NCBI GenBank assembly: GCA_035530655.1
Contig: DATKUK010000109.1
Span: 148,526-212,525 of the forward strand
DNA from: DATKUK01 sp035530655
GTDB taxonomy: Bacteria > Planctomycetota > Phycisphaerae > UBA1845 > DATKUK01
Reading direction: 5' to 3'
DNA length: 64,000 nucleotides
The position numbers and the translations under genes are program-made. The notes beneath the pieces are model-generated. The model saw nothing but the letters and a program-made list of their open reading frames with translations, was not told where the DNA came from and searched no databases. Below, one piece after another: positions 27,568-35,702 of this stretch. Numbering within the stretch: position 1 is the first letter of the stretch; each line of letters opens with the position of its first letter.

Positions 27568-28262
27568 GGCTGCGGCTCCTGCGAGTCGGTGTGCCCGTCG
27601 CGGCCCAGCAGCGCTGCCAACTCCTCCTGCGTCAGCAGAACGTCGGGGTGATCCTCGACCGGGTGGCTGTCGGGTGCCGACGGGGGACGACGCGTGGGGG
27701 GCTTTGCCGCCTGGTGCGGCTGGACGGGCAGGTCCGACTGCTGGTCATCGTGCACGCCCGCGGTGACGGGCTCCGTGGCTGCCTCAAGGGGTTCGCAGGG
27801 CTGCTCCGGCGGAGCTGTGCCTTCGGCAGGAGGCGCCGCTGTCGGTTCCGGCCGCCCCCACCCGTCGTTTGCTGAGTCGGCACGCAACGCGTCGAGGACG
27901 GACGGCATTTCAGACGGCACCACCGACGAAGCCAGGTGCTGGTTGGCCAACGGCTCGGCGCGGGACGCGTCAGGCCCAGACGCATACACATAGAGCGCCA
28001 ACTCGGGTCGGCATCGGTGGACCAGTTCGAAGAACTCAAGTTCGGCATCGGTGACAGAGTCGAGGCACACCAGCACGGTGTCAGGGGCGTCTTGCCCGTG
28101 CGGCTGCACCGTCCGGGCCAGGGCTTCGTATACGTTGTGGGCCTGCACGCAGAGTGCACCGGAATCGGCAATGGCCCGGTTGAACTGCTCAGAGCGTTGT
28201 GACGCGGTGCTGGTAAGATGGAGCACTACCGGTCGGCCAGCCCGCTGGGTCTGCGGTCTCAA
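27564..28262 (-). CDS. Receiver-like protein with Pro-rich tail, c-di-GMP operon
   Basis: 232 residues, first gene of the GGDEF operon. Residues 10-130 have a degenerate response-regulator-like pattern: strand VVLHLTST, helix SEQFNRAIADSG, strand TVLVCLDSV, strand ALYVYAS. The canonical acidic pocket and lysine are not obvious, so phosphorylation is doubtful. Residues 135-210 are Pro/Ala/Glu-rich and disordered-looking; the C-terminus has a short helix (LLTQEELAALLGRDG). The stop overlaps the GGDEF start by 4 nt. It is probably a regulator or partner of the cyclase. Confidence 0.6.
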   Translation of the reverse strand: MRPQTQRAGRPVVLHLTSTASQRSEQFNRAIADSGALCVQAHNVYEALARTVQPHGQDAPDTVLVCLDSVTDAELEFFELVHRCRPELALYVYASGPDASRAEPLANQHLASSVVPSEMPSVLDALRADSANDGWGRPEPTAAPPAEGTAPPEQPCEPLEAATEPVTAGVHDDQQSDLPVQPHQAAKPPTRRPPSAPDSHPVEDHPDVLLTQEELAALLGRDGHTDSQEPQP

Positions 28263-28350
28263 GCCCGTCGCTCCCGAATCGGCACCTCGCTGCTATGCGA
28301 TCGGTCCTCATACTAACTTTAGCATATTGGACGCGCGGGTGTCAAACCGC

Positions 28351-28378
28351 TTGCCTGCCGGAGAAGTGCGCTTACACT
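28351..28378 (+). promoter_or_regulatory. Promoter of dacB giving a leaderless transcript
   Basis: TTGCCT (28351-28356), 16 nt, TACACT (28373-28378). Only 7 nt separate the -10 from the ATG at 28386, so transcription would begin at or next to the A of the start codon. No ribosome-binding site is visible. Confidence 0.55.
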
Positions 28379-28385
28379 GTCCGCG

Positions 28386-29909
28386 ATGGCTGCAACGCGC
28401 CATGTAGTAACAGGCGACAGACTCTCCTTGGCGGCTGTATGGTTGATTGGAGCATCCCTACTGGCCGCTTCCACAGCGCAGGCGTCGGCCCGGTCACAGA
28501 CGGGCGGGGACGAAGACGCCGTATCGGTTCTCCGGCGAGTCGCTTCGGAGTTGTCGGCGGACGGCGTCCAGTTGGGCTTCCATGCCGTCGACCTGGGCAC
28601 CGGCCAGACGATCTGGCAGCATCAGCCCGACGAACTGCTGATCCCGGCCAGCAATGTTAAGCTGGCCGTCACTACCGCCGCGCTGGCGCGGCTGGGCAAG
28701 GGCTTCGAGTTCCGGACCCAATTGATTCGCTGGGGGGCACACCTTGCGGTGGTCGGCGGCGGCGACCCGGCCATCGGCGACCCACGAATCTGCGACGCCC
28801 AGGATGAGCAGATTACCGACGTGTTCCAGCGGTGGGCGGCTGCCGCTCGTTCACGCGGCTTGACGAGTATAAAGGGCGACCTGCTGATCGATGACAGCGT
28901 GTTCGAGGCGCAGCGAGTGCATCCGCGCTGGGCGGGTCAGCAATACGCGGCCTGGTATCGCGCGCCCGTAGGCGGGCTCAACTTCAATGACAACTGCATC
29001 GATGTGGAGGTATGGCCCTCCAGCAAGCTCGGCGCCCCGGCGGTTTTCCAGCTTGTCCCCCCGGCGCCGCACGTGCAGGTAACCAACAAGTGCATCACGA
29101 GCAAGCGAAACAAGCCTGTCGTCTGGCGCGCGCCGGACGAGGATCGGCTGGTCATAAGCGGTCGCTGCTCGCGGCGATGTCGGCTCGCGCCGGCAGCAGT
29201 CGTCGATCCCGGCTTACTGTTTGGATGGGCCTGTCACACCGTGCTTAGGGACAACGGCGTCGAGGTCGCCGGCACCGTCCGGCGCCAACGACTCTGCCGA
29301 CCGGACGGGTCTCTACCTGAGGGCGCGGAACTCATCGCCGAGCACCGCACGTCGCTGCCGGTCGTGCTCAATCGCTGTAACAAGCGGAGTCAGAATCTCT
29401 TTGCCGAATGCCTGCTGAAGATGATCGGCCTGCAGGTCCGGGGTGAGGGGTCGTGGCAGGCAGGGGTCGATGCCATCACCGACTTCCTGCACGGAGCAGG
29501 CATCCGCTCCGAAGGGTTCCGCCTCGACGACGGCAGCGGGCTCAGTCTTGACAATCGCATGTCGGCCCGGGCGCTGACCGACATTTTGACGTGGGTGTGG
29601 CACCACCCCGACGGACAACTGTTGGTTGCCAGCCTGCCAGAGGCCGGTGTCGATGGTTCATTGAAGACCAGGCTGCGCGACCCGAACTTGCGGGGCAAGA
29701 TCAGAGCCAAGACCGGCTCGCTGAACGGCGTCCGCGCTCTTAGCGGCTACGCCGACGCGCCCGGCGGTACGATTGTCTTCTCCATGTTGTTTAACGAAAT
29801 CGGACGTCACGGCAAACAGGTCATCGCCGCCGAGCACCGGCTGTGTCGAGCGCTTTTGGCGTGGGACTCGGCCGTCGTCGGACCCATGCAGGCCGCTGGC
29901 CCGCAGTAG
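28386..29909 (+). CDS. dacB: D-alanyl-D-alanine carboxypeptidase/endopeptidase, S13 family (PBP4-like)
   Basis: 507 residues with a signal peptide (hydrophobic 13-33, ending AQASA). The S13 active-site motifs are complete: SNVK (S89 nucleophile, K92), SQN (335-337) and KTG (442-444). The large insert between the first and second motifs is typical of PBP4. It trims or cleaves peptidoglycan cross-links in the periplasm and so supports a cross-linked wall in this organism. The likely promoter places the start codon at the 5' end of the RNA. Confidence 0.92.
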   Translation: MAATRHVVTGDRLSLAAVWLIGASLLAASTAQASARSQTGGDEDAVSVLRRVASELSADGVQLGFHAVDLGTGQTIWQHQPDELLIPASNVKLAVTTAALARLGKGFEFRTQLIRWGAHLAVVGGGDPAIGDPRICDAQDEQITDVFQRWAAAARSRGLTSIKGDLLIDDSVFEAQRVHPRWAGQQYAAWYRAPVGGLNFNDNCIDVEVWPSSKLGAPAVFQLVPPAPHVQVTNKCITSKRNKPVVWRAPDEDRLVISGRCSRRCRLAPAAVVDPGLLFGWACHTVLRDNGVEVAGTVRRQRLCRPDGSLPEGAELIAEHRTSLPVVLNRCNKRSQNLFAECLLKMIGLQVRGEGSWQAGVDAITDFLHGAGIRSEGFRLDDGSGLSLDNRMSARALTDILTWVWHHPDGQLLVASLPEAGVDGSLKTRLRDPNLRGKIRAKTGSLNGVRALSGYADAPGGTIVFSMLFNEIGRHGKQVIAAEHRLCRALLAWDSAVVGPMQAAGPQ

Positions 29910-29936
29910 CCGGCGCGTTGGGCGGACGGATGATCC

Positions 29937-31079
29937 TCAGGGCGATGGGTGGTCGGGCCTGCTGGTGGGGGGCTGCGGTTCGATGGTCAGACGCACATTG
30001 TCCCAGTAATACACGTCAGCCGGCCAGTGAGCGTACAGTACGATCCGCAGCCATCTGACGTCCTCGGTGGGCCGAAAACGTTGCCAGTAGTGTCGCCACT
30101 CATTATCAGCATTGCGGCACGCCAGATACGTGCGCCAGACTTCCTGTCGCACCGGGTTGGTCGAACCGACCAGTCCATAGCCCTTCACAAAGACCTTGGG
30201 CGCACCGACCCTTCCCCGGCTGGACGCCCTTACGTCCGCGCTGATGCGGTACTGGCGATGCGGCTCGACCGGGTAGGAATCGCTGGTATAGTGGACGCCG
30301 GCTCCGGCCCCCACGCTGTCGTAGTGTGGTGGACGGCTGTAGGCCGGCTCGGGCGCATCGCCTGCCGTCGCGCCGTCACGCCAGCGCTGCCACCACTCCG
30401 ACGCCTGCGACTCGAGGATACGCGTATCCATTTGTAAGACGCGGCCGCGCTCGCGGCCGTCCGGGCTCTGTATCCAGAGCGTGGTCAGACCATCAACGCG
30501 GTCCCAGCCCAATGGCCTGTCACCTGGGCCTTGTTCCAGCCCGGGATTGACGTTCACCAATTCACCGGCTGGCGGCTCCGGGCCGGTGTCGGTTTGGGCA
30601 GGCTTGGGTGTCGGTCGGCCCACCAGCGCCGCCACGAGCTGGTCAGCCAGCAGGGCCACGGCGCGTTCGCCTGACGCGCGGAAGGTTGTATCCAGAACTA
30701 CCGCCGACCGCGGTCGAAGCTCGGCCGCTCGCACGTGCAGGCAGAAGGTGCCGTCGGTTGCCGCCAAGGTGCCCCAGACGGCTACGTCAACGGCGGCTGG
30801 CGCCAACCGGTTGGCTACGGCATTCGGGTCGGTTGCCGCGCCTGCCGGTTCCGCCGCCGGCCACAATTGATCGGTCTCCACCGCGCTGAGCACGATGGCT
30901 GGATGGACGCCTCGCCCGGGTATGCCCGCATTCCGGCGCCATTTCACCCGCAGCGCATCAGTGAGTTTGTGGGCAAGTTCAGGGTTATCGGACTCAATGG
31001 GAAGCACCACCGCACACGCAGATGGCGGCTGCACGACTTGCTGCACGGATATGCACAGCATCAGGAGGCATACAGTCAT
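29937..31079 (-). CDS. Secreted hypothetical protein with carbohydrate-binding-like C-terminus
   Basis: About 380 residues from the ATG at 31079 (the frame is open to a TTG at 31163). A hydrophobic segment MTVCLLMLCISVQQVVQ suggests export. Residues about 20-150 look like an alpha/beta domain similar to the TolB/LpoB-type N-domains that precede outer-envelope assemblies. The C-terminal 200 residues look like a jelly-roll carbohydrate-binding or discoidin-like module (NPGLEQGPGDRPLGW, SDSYPVEPHRQYRISADVRA, VYYWDNVRLTIEP). It is convergent with dacB (27-nt gap). The function is unknown. Confidence 0.55.
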   Translation of the reverse strand: MTVCLLMLCISVQQVVQPPSACAVVLPIESDNPELAHKLTDALRVKWRRNAGIPGRGVHPAIVLSAVETDQLWPAAEPAGAATDPNAVANRLAPAAVDVAVWGTLAATDGTFCLHVRAAELRPRSAVVLDTTFRASGERAVALLADQLVAALVGRPTPKPAQTDTGPEPPAGELVNVNPGLEQGPGDRPLGWDRVDGLTTLWIQSPDGRERGRVLQMDTRILESQASEWWQRWRDGATAGDAPEPAYSRPPHYDSVGAGAGVHYTSDSYPVEPHRQYRISADVRASSRGRVGAPKVFVKGYGLVGSTNPVRQEVWRTYLACRNADNEWRHYWQRFRPTEDVRWLRIVLYAHWPADVYYWDNVRLTIEPQPPTSRPDHPSP

Positions 31080-31211
31080 GAGTTGAGCCCCACTCGCAAC
31101 GACCCCGGCAATCACTGGGCCGACTTGGCGTCGCACACGTCCATGGCCAGCCACACCCGTCAATCGCCGATAAGCCTAACGGTTGGCGAGAGCGGATCAA
31201 CCGCACTCGGG

Positions 31212-31239
31212 TTGTTGTACTTGGACATCGCCCTAGAAT
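31212..31239 (+). promoter_or_regulatory. Possible promoter of the YbhN-like gene
   Basis: TTGTTG (31212-31217), 16 nt, TAGAAT (31234-31239), 30 nt before the ATG at 31270. The -10 matches at five of six positions; the -35 is moderate. Confidence 0.42.
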
Positions 31240-31269
31240 GGGTCCCTGCCTGTCGACTGAGACGGACGT

Positions 31270-32427
31270 ATGAAGCGCGGTACTCGAAAGTTGGGTCTCT
31301 TGGCGGTCTGGACGGTCGTGTGCGTCGTGGCCATGGGGTACGTGCTCAAGCAGGTGCCCTGGCACGACTACGTTACGTTGCCGGACGGACGTCGACTCCA
31401 GGTGCTCGAATACCATCATGCCGCCGATGGGCGCCTTGACCTGGTCACGTTGCGGCTGGCGGACGGATCGACGATCGACGTCCAGACCGACCAACTCGCC
31501 CATGCCGGCACCACGACTGACGAGCCCAAAATCGAGCAGGGCCTGTCGCGGATCGGTCGGCGATTCAATTGGTCAGGCGGTCTGCTCGGACTGGCGATTT
31601 TTGCGCCGGTTCCGTGGTTTCTCGGTTGGCGTCTGAGGGTGCTGGCCGCTGTTCAATCGATCGACTTGAGCCTCGTGCGGGCCACGATCATTACCTACAG
31701 CGGTAATTTTCTGAACTTCTTCCTGGTTGGCCTGACCGGGGGCGATGTGGTCAAGGCCGTGTGTGTGTCACGCAGGACCAGCCTTAAGCACGAGGCGGTC
31801 ACGATGGTGTTTTTTGACCGGGTCCTCGGCTTGGCCTGTATGATTCTGTTGGCTGGCGGGATGGTTCTGGTGGGCTGGCGGGATCCGGCGCTGTCGGGTT
31901 GGGGCCTCTACATCGGCACGCTGGTGCTGGTGTGCGCGGTGGCGGTGGTGGCCTACTGGTCGCGCTGGCTCAGGCGGGTCCTGAGAATCGACCGGCTGGT
32001 CGGGCTGTTACCTTTGAGCGGACACGTACGACGAGTGGATCAGGCTGTCTTGGCTTTCGGGGGCGATAAGCCCCGAGTGGCGGTAGCTGTCGTCGCCACA
32101 CTGGGGGCGCAACTGTTCTCCATTTTGGCCGTCTTCGTGGTGGCGCGGGCTCTGGGTATGACCGGGTCGGTGGTGGCGTATCTGGTCTATGTCCCGCTGG
32201 GCTGGATCGTGGCGGCCATCCCGATCAGCTTCCAGGGGCTGGGTGTGATGGAGGCGGCGTATATCCAGTTCTTTGTGGCCAGTGGGATGGGAGTTGCCTG
32301 GCAGGCGTTTGCTCTGGCGATGCTTTCACGGGTTCTGCAGATTATATGGTCTCTGCCGGGCCTGCCGCTTATGCCGGTTGCGCTGGCTGGCGCGAAGCTG
32401 TCGCAGGTCGAGGACGCGGTCCCGTGA
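31270..32427 (+). CDS. YbhN/LPG-synthase-TM (UPF0104) family membrane protein
   Basis: 385 residues, polytopic. An N-terminal helix is followed by a soluble loop of about 75 residues (LPDGRRLQVLEYHHAADGRL), then seven to eight helices. The family patterns FLNFFLVGLTGGDVVKAV and FFDRVLGLACM are visible, and the C-terminal part includes IPISFQGLGVMEAAYIQFF. Relatives include the flippase domain of lysylphosphatidylglycerol synthases and proteins proposed to move lipid intermediates. No aminoacyltransferase domain is fused. The periplasmic insert after the first helix is unusual. Exact cargo unknown. Confidence 0.78.
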   Translation: MKRGTRKLGLLAVWTVVCVVAMGYVLKQVPWHDYVTLPDGRRLQVLEYHHAADGRLDLVTLRLADGSTIDVQTDQLAHAGTTTDEPKIEQGLSRIGRRFNWSGGLLGLAIFAPVPWFLGWRLRVLAAVQSIDLSLVRATIITYSGNFLNFFLVGLTGGDVVKAVCVSRRTSLKHEAVTMVFFDRVLGLACMILLAGGMVLVGWRDPALSGWGLYIGTLVLVCAVAVVAYWSRWLRRVLRIDRLVGLLPLSGHVRRVDQAVLAFGGDKPRVAVAVVATLGAQLFSILAVFVVARALGMTGSVVAYLVYVPLGWIVAAIPISFQGLGVMEAAYIQFFVASGMGVAWQAFALAMLSRVLQIIWSLPGLPLMPVALAGAKLSQVEDAVP

Positions 32428-32670
32428 ATTGCCTCTGGGGGCTCGAATCGGGTTTTCACCAGACATCTTGGCCGCGCATATCGTAAGGATAGGAGAGCGG
32501 GGCGATTCGCGCCGAGCGAGTGTTACCGGCCTGTCTGACGGTTTGCTGGCGATGTGGTTGCCAGTGCAGGCAGCGCGGTCGGCAACGCGGCATGGTGCTT
32601 AAGTACGGGCTCGTCTCAACCGACAAGACAGTCACGGCGGCTTGCACACCGCGGGGGGCAAGGAGGTCCC
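32428..32670. other. Leader region before the PilZ genes
   Basis: 243 nt between the YbhN-like gene and the short upstream frame at 32671. Several open frames cross it, but none has a start signal or protein-like composition. It ends in a strong ribosome-binding site (AAGGAGG, 32660-32666). I see no promoter that stands out. Confidence 0.3.
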
Positions 32671-32775
32671 GTGAATCGAGCCTATGCCGTAGTTCGAGGC
32701 GCTCGGCCGTCGCGACTGAGCAGTCGGTGGCCGTCTGGCAGCGCGAGGCCCGGCTCATCGGGAGTGCCAAGGTGA
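32671..32775 (+). CDS. Short upstream reading frame coupled to PilZ gene
   Basis: 34 codons. The GTG at 32671 follows the strongest ribosome-binding site in the window (AAGGAGG, 32660-32666, spacing 4 nt). The TGA at 32773-32775 overlaps the PilZ start codon at 32772 as GTGA. The product is basic and Ser/Arg-rich (NRAYAVVRGARPSRLSSRWP), without a recognisable domain. It may be a leader peptide whose translation opens the PilZ start, or the AAGGAGG may be fortuitous. The evidence is positional only. Confidence 0.35.
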   Translation: MNRAYAVVRGARPSRLSSRWPSGSARPGSSGVPR

Positions 32776-33485
32776 AATACGCAATCGATCTAAGCCCACG
32801 GCAGGCGGCGCGTGTCTTCGAGCAGGGGGTCCGTAGCCACGCAACGATCCTTCTGGAACCGAGCGTGTGGGGTTACTTCGATGGTTTGAAGGGCTTCGTG
32901 GCCTCGGGTGATCCGAATACGTTGATGGTTGAAATTACCGAGCCGCCTCCGCAGCCGTTAGAAGGTGTCCGGGGTCTGTACTGTGATGTGGAGATGCTGT
33001 TGGGCGGGCATCGGTACATGTTCTGTGCGGACATCATTGATGTCCGCCAACTGTCCGACCGGCCGACACTGGTGCTATCCAGGCCCAACACGCTGCAGGT
33101 CGCACAGCGGCGACGGTTTCGCCGAGCGGGTCTGGCCGAGCCTTCGGCCGTGCACCTCGTTCCGCCAAACGGGCAGGCGAATGCGCAAGTGGCCCTGCTT
33201 TTCAACATCAGTCCCGAAGGCATGGCGTGTCGCGCCACACGGGAGACGGCCGACGCTGTGTTGATCGGTGATGTGGTTTCAGTGGCGTTTGAGCTACCGG
33301 GGTGCAGCCATCATTTCGAACTGTGCGCAACCGTGTGCAACAAGACACCAGCCGCCACCGACGAGCGGATCATCCTCGGTATGCAGTTTCTGCGGGATGC
33401 GCCGGACGCGCCGACGGCAGAGGCCTTACAGCGGCTGGAGGCGTTTCTGGCCGAACACCACCAGGCGGCGTCAGATCGAGGCTAG
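32772..33485 (+). CDS. PilZ-domain c-di-GMP-binding protein (first of a pair)
   Basis: 237 residues from the GTG at 32772 (GGGAG about 8 nt upstream); the open frame goes back to 32520, but that part is not protein-like. Residues 1-105 form a beta-rich YcgR-type N-domain. The PilZ domain follows, with both c-di-GMP motifs: the arginine cluster QRRRFRR (112-118) and NISPEG (145-150), a variant of D/N-x-S-x-x-G. It should bind c-di-GMP and act on motility, polysaccharide export or another output. A second PilZ gene follows 5 nt after the stop. Confidence 0.82.
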   Translation: MKYAIDLSPRQAARVFEQGVRSHATILLEPSVWGYFDGLKGFVASGDPNTLMVEITEPPPQPLEGVRGLYCDVEMLLGGHRYMFCADIIDVRQLSDRPTLVLSRPNTLQVAQRRRFRRAGLAEPSAVHLVPPNGQANAQVALLFNISPEGMACRATRETADAVLIGDVVSVAFELPGCSHHFELCATVCNKTPAATDERIILGMQFLRDAPDAPTAEALQRLEAFLAEHHQAASDRG

Positions 33486-33490
33486 AGGTG

Positions 33491-34273
33491 ATGACTCGCA
33501 AACACTTCAGGCAGCCCGTTCCGGTTGCTGAACTGCTGGTAGAGGCGGCATCGAAGCGCACGCCGGCTGTGTTGAGCTGCAAGGACGGCCAACAGTGGGT
33601 GAGTGTCAAGAGCCGCCTGCTGGACGCTTCGCAGGCAGACGGCCGCCTCGTCGTGGAGTACCCGGCCGGACAGCAGGGGCAGCGTGCCCCCGATATCACT
33701 CGCGGGCAGTACGTGGGCGTGGCGTTCCGCCGAGGACACAAGAAGTGTGTCTTTGGCAGCTATGTTGTGGGCAAGGAGCGTTTCCAACTGGACCGACGGA
33801 ACCTCGTCGGCGCGTTAATGCTCGGCTGGCCTGCCGAGATCGGCCAGTTCCAACGGCGGGCCTACTTCCGTGTTGAGGTGCCGCCTGGGCAGACGGTGGC
33901 CACGTACCTGTGGCCAGGCGGCGCGACAGCCCGGCCGCGCGCGGGCTCACCAGGTTGGCCGCTGTACGTGACCCAACTGGTGGACCTGTCGGCTGGCGGC
34001 TTCCGCGTAGAGGTGCCCGTCGACGAAGACCCGAAGTTCGCCGTTGAGCAGACGGTCGGGATGGAGTTTGTGGTCGAGCCCAATCGCCCGCCAATCATTG
34101 CGGATGCCAATTTCCGCCACAGCGAACCCGGACCGGAAGGACGCGTTCACCTCGGTTTTCAATTCGTGGGTCTGGAGTTGGACGGGCGCGGGCGAACTCT
34201 GTTGGAGAGGCTGGCCCGGATCACGTCGCACTGGCGCCAGGGGCAATTGAAGGTCGGTGCCAGCCGTCGGTAG
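33491..34273 (+). CDS. PilZ-domain c-di-GMP-binding protein (second of a pair)
   Basis: 260 residues; the ATG at 33491 has AGAGGTG directly upstream and starts 5 nt after the first PilZ stop. The organisation repeats that of its neighbour: a YcgR-like N-domain (about 20-115), then PilZ with QRRAYFR (121-127) and DLSAGG (165-170). The two proteins look like an old duplication, though sequence identity outside the motifs is low. Both arginines and the aspartate of the binding site are present, so binding of c-di-GMP is expected. Confidence 0.83.
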   Translation: MTRKHFRQPVPVAELLVEAASKRTPAVLSCKDGQQWVSVKSRLLDASQADGRLVVEYPAGQQGQRAPDITRGQYVGVAFRRGHKKCVFGSYVVGKERFQLDRRNLVGALMLGWPAEIGQFQRRAYFRVEVPPGQTVATYLWPGGATARPRAGSPGWPLYVTQLVDLSAGGFRVEVPVDEDPKFAVEQTVGMEFVVEPNRPPIIADANFRHSEPGPEGRVHLGFQFVGLELDGRGRTLLERLARITSHWRQGQLKVGASRR

Positions 34274-34314
34274 TCTGGATGCTCGATCAACTGGCGTGTA
34301 TGCAGTCGGGGGTG

Positions 34315-34320
34315 GATAAT
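34315..34320 (+). promoter_or_regulatory. -10-like element 7 nt before the ogt start
   Basis: GATAAT, then 7 nt, then the GTG start at 34328. No ribosome-binding site lies in between. The -35 is weak. The spacing is identical to that at dacB and at the amidohydrolase gene. Confidence 0.4.
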
Positions 34321-34327
34321 CCACGGC

Positions 34328-34891
34328 GTGACGCGCTATGCACTGGTCGAGACCGCATGGGGGCTGCTGGCTTTCTTCGTGGGGCCTGGGGGACTTCGGC
34401 GGGTGTTTCTGCCGGGGTCGCACCAAGATGAGTTGATTGGCCGGGTATGTGACGATGGTTCCGGCGCGGTGTACGACCCGAGACTGTGGCTGTCCTTTCA
34501 AAAGAAACTAAAGCGTTACTTCGATGGCTGCAACGTAAGCTTCGACGAGCAAATCGATCTGCGGGACTGCACTCCCTTTTTCACGAGTGTATACCGACGG
34601 TGCCAGCAGGTGCGGCGCGGTCGGGTTATCAGCTATGGTGCACTGGCCCGGGCGGTTGGCCGGCCCGCAGCGGCGCGTGCCGTGGGTGTGGCCATGAGCC
34701 GTAATCCGTGCCCTTTGGTCGTGCCGTGTCATAGGGTGGTCGCCAGCGACGGCAGTCTGCGAGGGTTCTCGGCGTCGGGGGGGGTGTCGTTGAAGCGGCG
34801 GATGCTGGCGCTGGAGGGCTGGGTTGGGGTACCGGGCACGAGAGGCTCGGCAGGGGACAGGCAGCAGGTGCTTGGTTGCAGAGGTGGGTGA
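34328..34891 (+). CDS. ogt: Methylated-DNA--protein-cysteine methyltransferase
   Basis: 187 residues. It repairs O6-alkylguanine by irreversible transfer of the alkyl group to its own cysteine. The active-site block VVPCHRVV contains C134, preceded by the DNA-binding helix (ISYGALARAVGRPAAARAVG) that flips the base. The N-terminal ribonuclease-like domain is divergent. GTG start. The C-terminus has a short extra glycine-rich tail. It is convergent with ptsN. Confidence 0.9.
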   Translation: MTRYALVETAWGLLAFFVGPGGLRRVFLPGSHQDELIGRVCDDGSGAVYDPRLWLSFQKKLKRYFDGCNVSFDEQIDLRDCTPFFTSVYRRCQQVRRGRVISYGALARAVGRPAAARAVGVAMSRNPCPLVVPCHRVVASDGSLRGFSASGGVSLKRRMLALEGWVGVPGTRGSAGDRQQVLGCRGG

Positions 34892-34945
34892 GCCTTGCCG
34901 CGGTGCGGGCCCTTGCCAGCACGGCCGAAGCCATGATGCGCCGTG

Positions 34946-35407
34946 TCACGACTCGTAACTGGCGATGATGCGGTAAAGCTCGTCGGCGGACTCGGCGTTG
35001 AACATATCGGATCGCACCGACTCGATGGTCATGATTCGGCTGATACGTGCCAGGGCCTGGATGTGAGGTCCGGTCTGGTCCACGGGGCTGGCTAGCAGGA
35101 CGATGATCTGCGCCGGCTGCCCGTCAATGCTGTCGAAGGCGATGGGCTCAGCCGGCTTGCCTATCGCCATCACAAGTTCGTCGCAAGCGCTGCTCTTGCC
35201 GTGCGGGATTGCCAGCCCGTGGCCGATACCAGTGCTGCGCCGGGCCTCTCGCTCGAGGACGGACTGCAGGACGGCCTCGCGGTCGCGAATGACGCCGGCT
35301 TTATTCAGGAGATCGACGAGTTCGACGATCGCCTGAGTCTTGTCCTTGGCGGCCAGGGGGGCCTTGACGCAATCGGGTCTCAGCACGTCGGTCAGCTTCA
35401 TCTCCAC
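34946..35407 (-). CDS. ptsN: PTS IIA component, nitrogen/fructose type (PtsN-like)
   Basis: 153 residues, a single EIIA(Fru/Ntr) domain. The phosphorylated histidine is H69 in GIGHGLAIPHG. No EIIB or EIIC is attached or adjacent, so a regulatory PtsN role is more likely than sugar uptake. In other bacteria PtsN controls potassium transport and sigma-factor balance. The start is the GTG at 35407 or the ATG at 35401; neither has a strong ribosome-binding site. No rpoN or hpf gene is adjacent. Confidence 0.88.
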   Translation of the reverse strand: MEMKLTDVLRPDCVKAPLAAKDKTQAIVELVDLLNKAGVIRDREAVLQSVLEREARRSTGIGHGLAIPHGKSSACDELVMAIGKPAEPIAFDSIDGQPAQIIVLLASPVDQTGPHIQALARISRIMTIESVRSDMFNAESADELYRIIASYES

Positions 35408-35702
35408 ACCGTGATAGCGATCCGCCCGAAACCCCTATGATAGTCGCCCGGGCGACGCGCGGCAACGCGGCGGTCGTCCGTTGCTTCGGCCTTGCTCGTG
35501 GCGACCGACGGACCTGCGCCTGGAACGCAGCCGGCGGCTTTGCCTGCCTACGCTCGACCGGGCGGCGAGCCCTGCCTTTCTGGTAATATCGGGTGTTCTG
35601 CTCCGTGTGTGCAGCCGGGCCGAACCACGCGGCGCGGGGCGGCCAGCCGGGCGGCGGGTGACTCACTCGGGTGCTTCGCTGCGGGCCAGGAGGACAGGTC
35701 AG

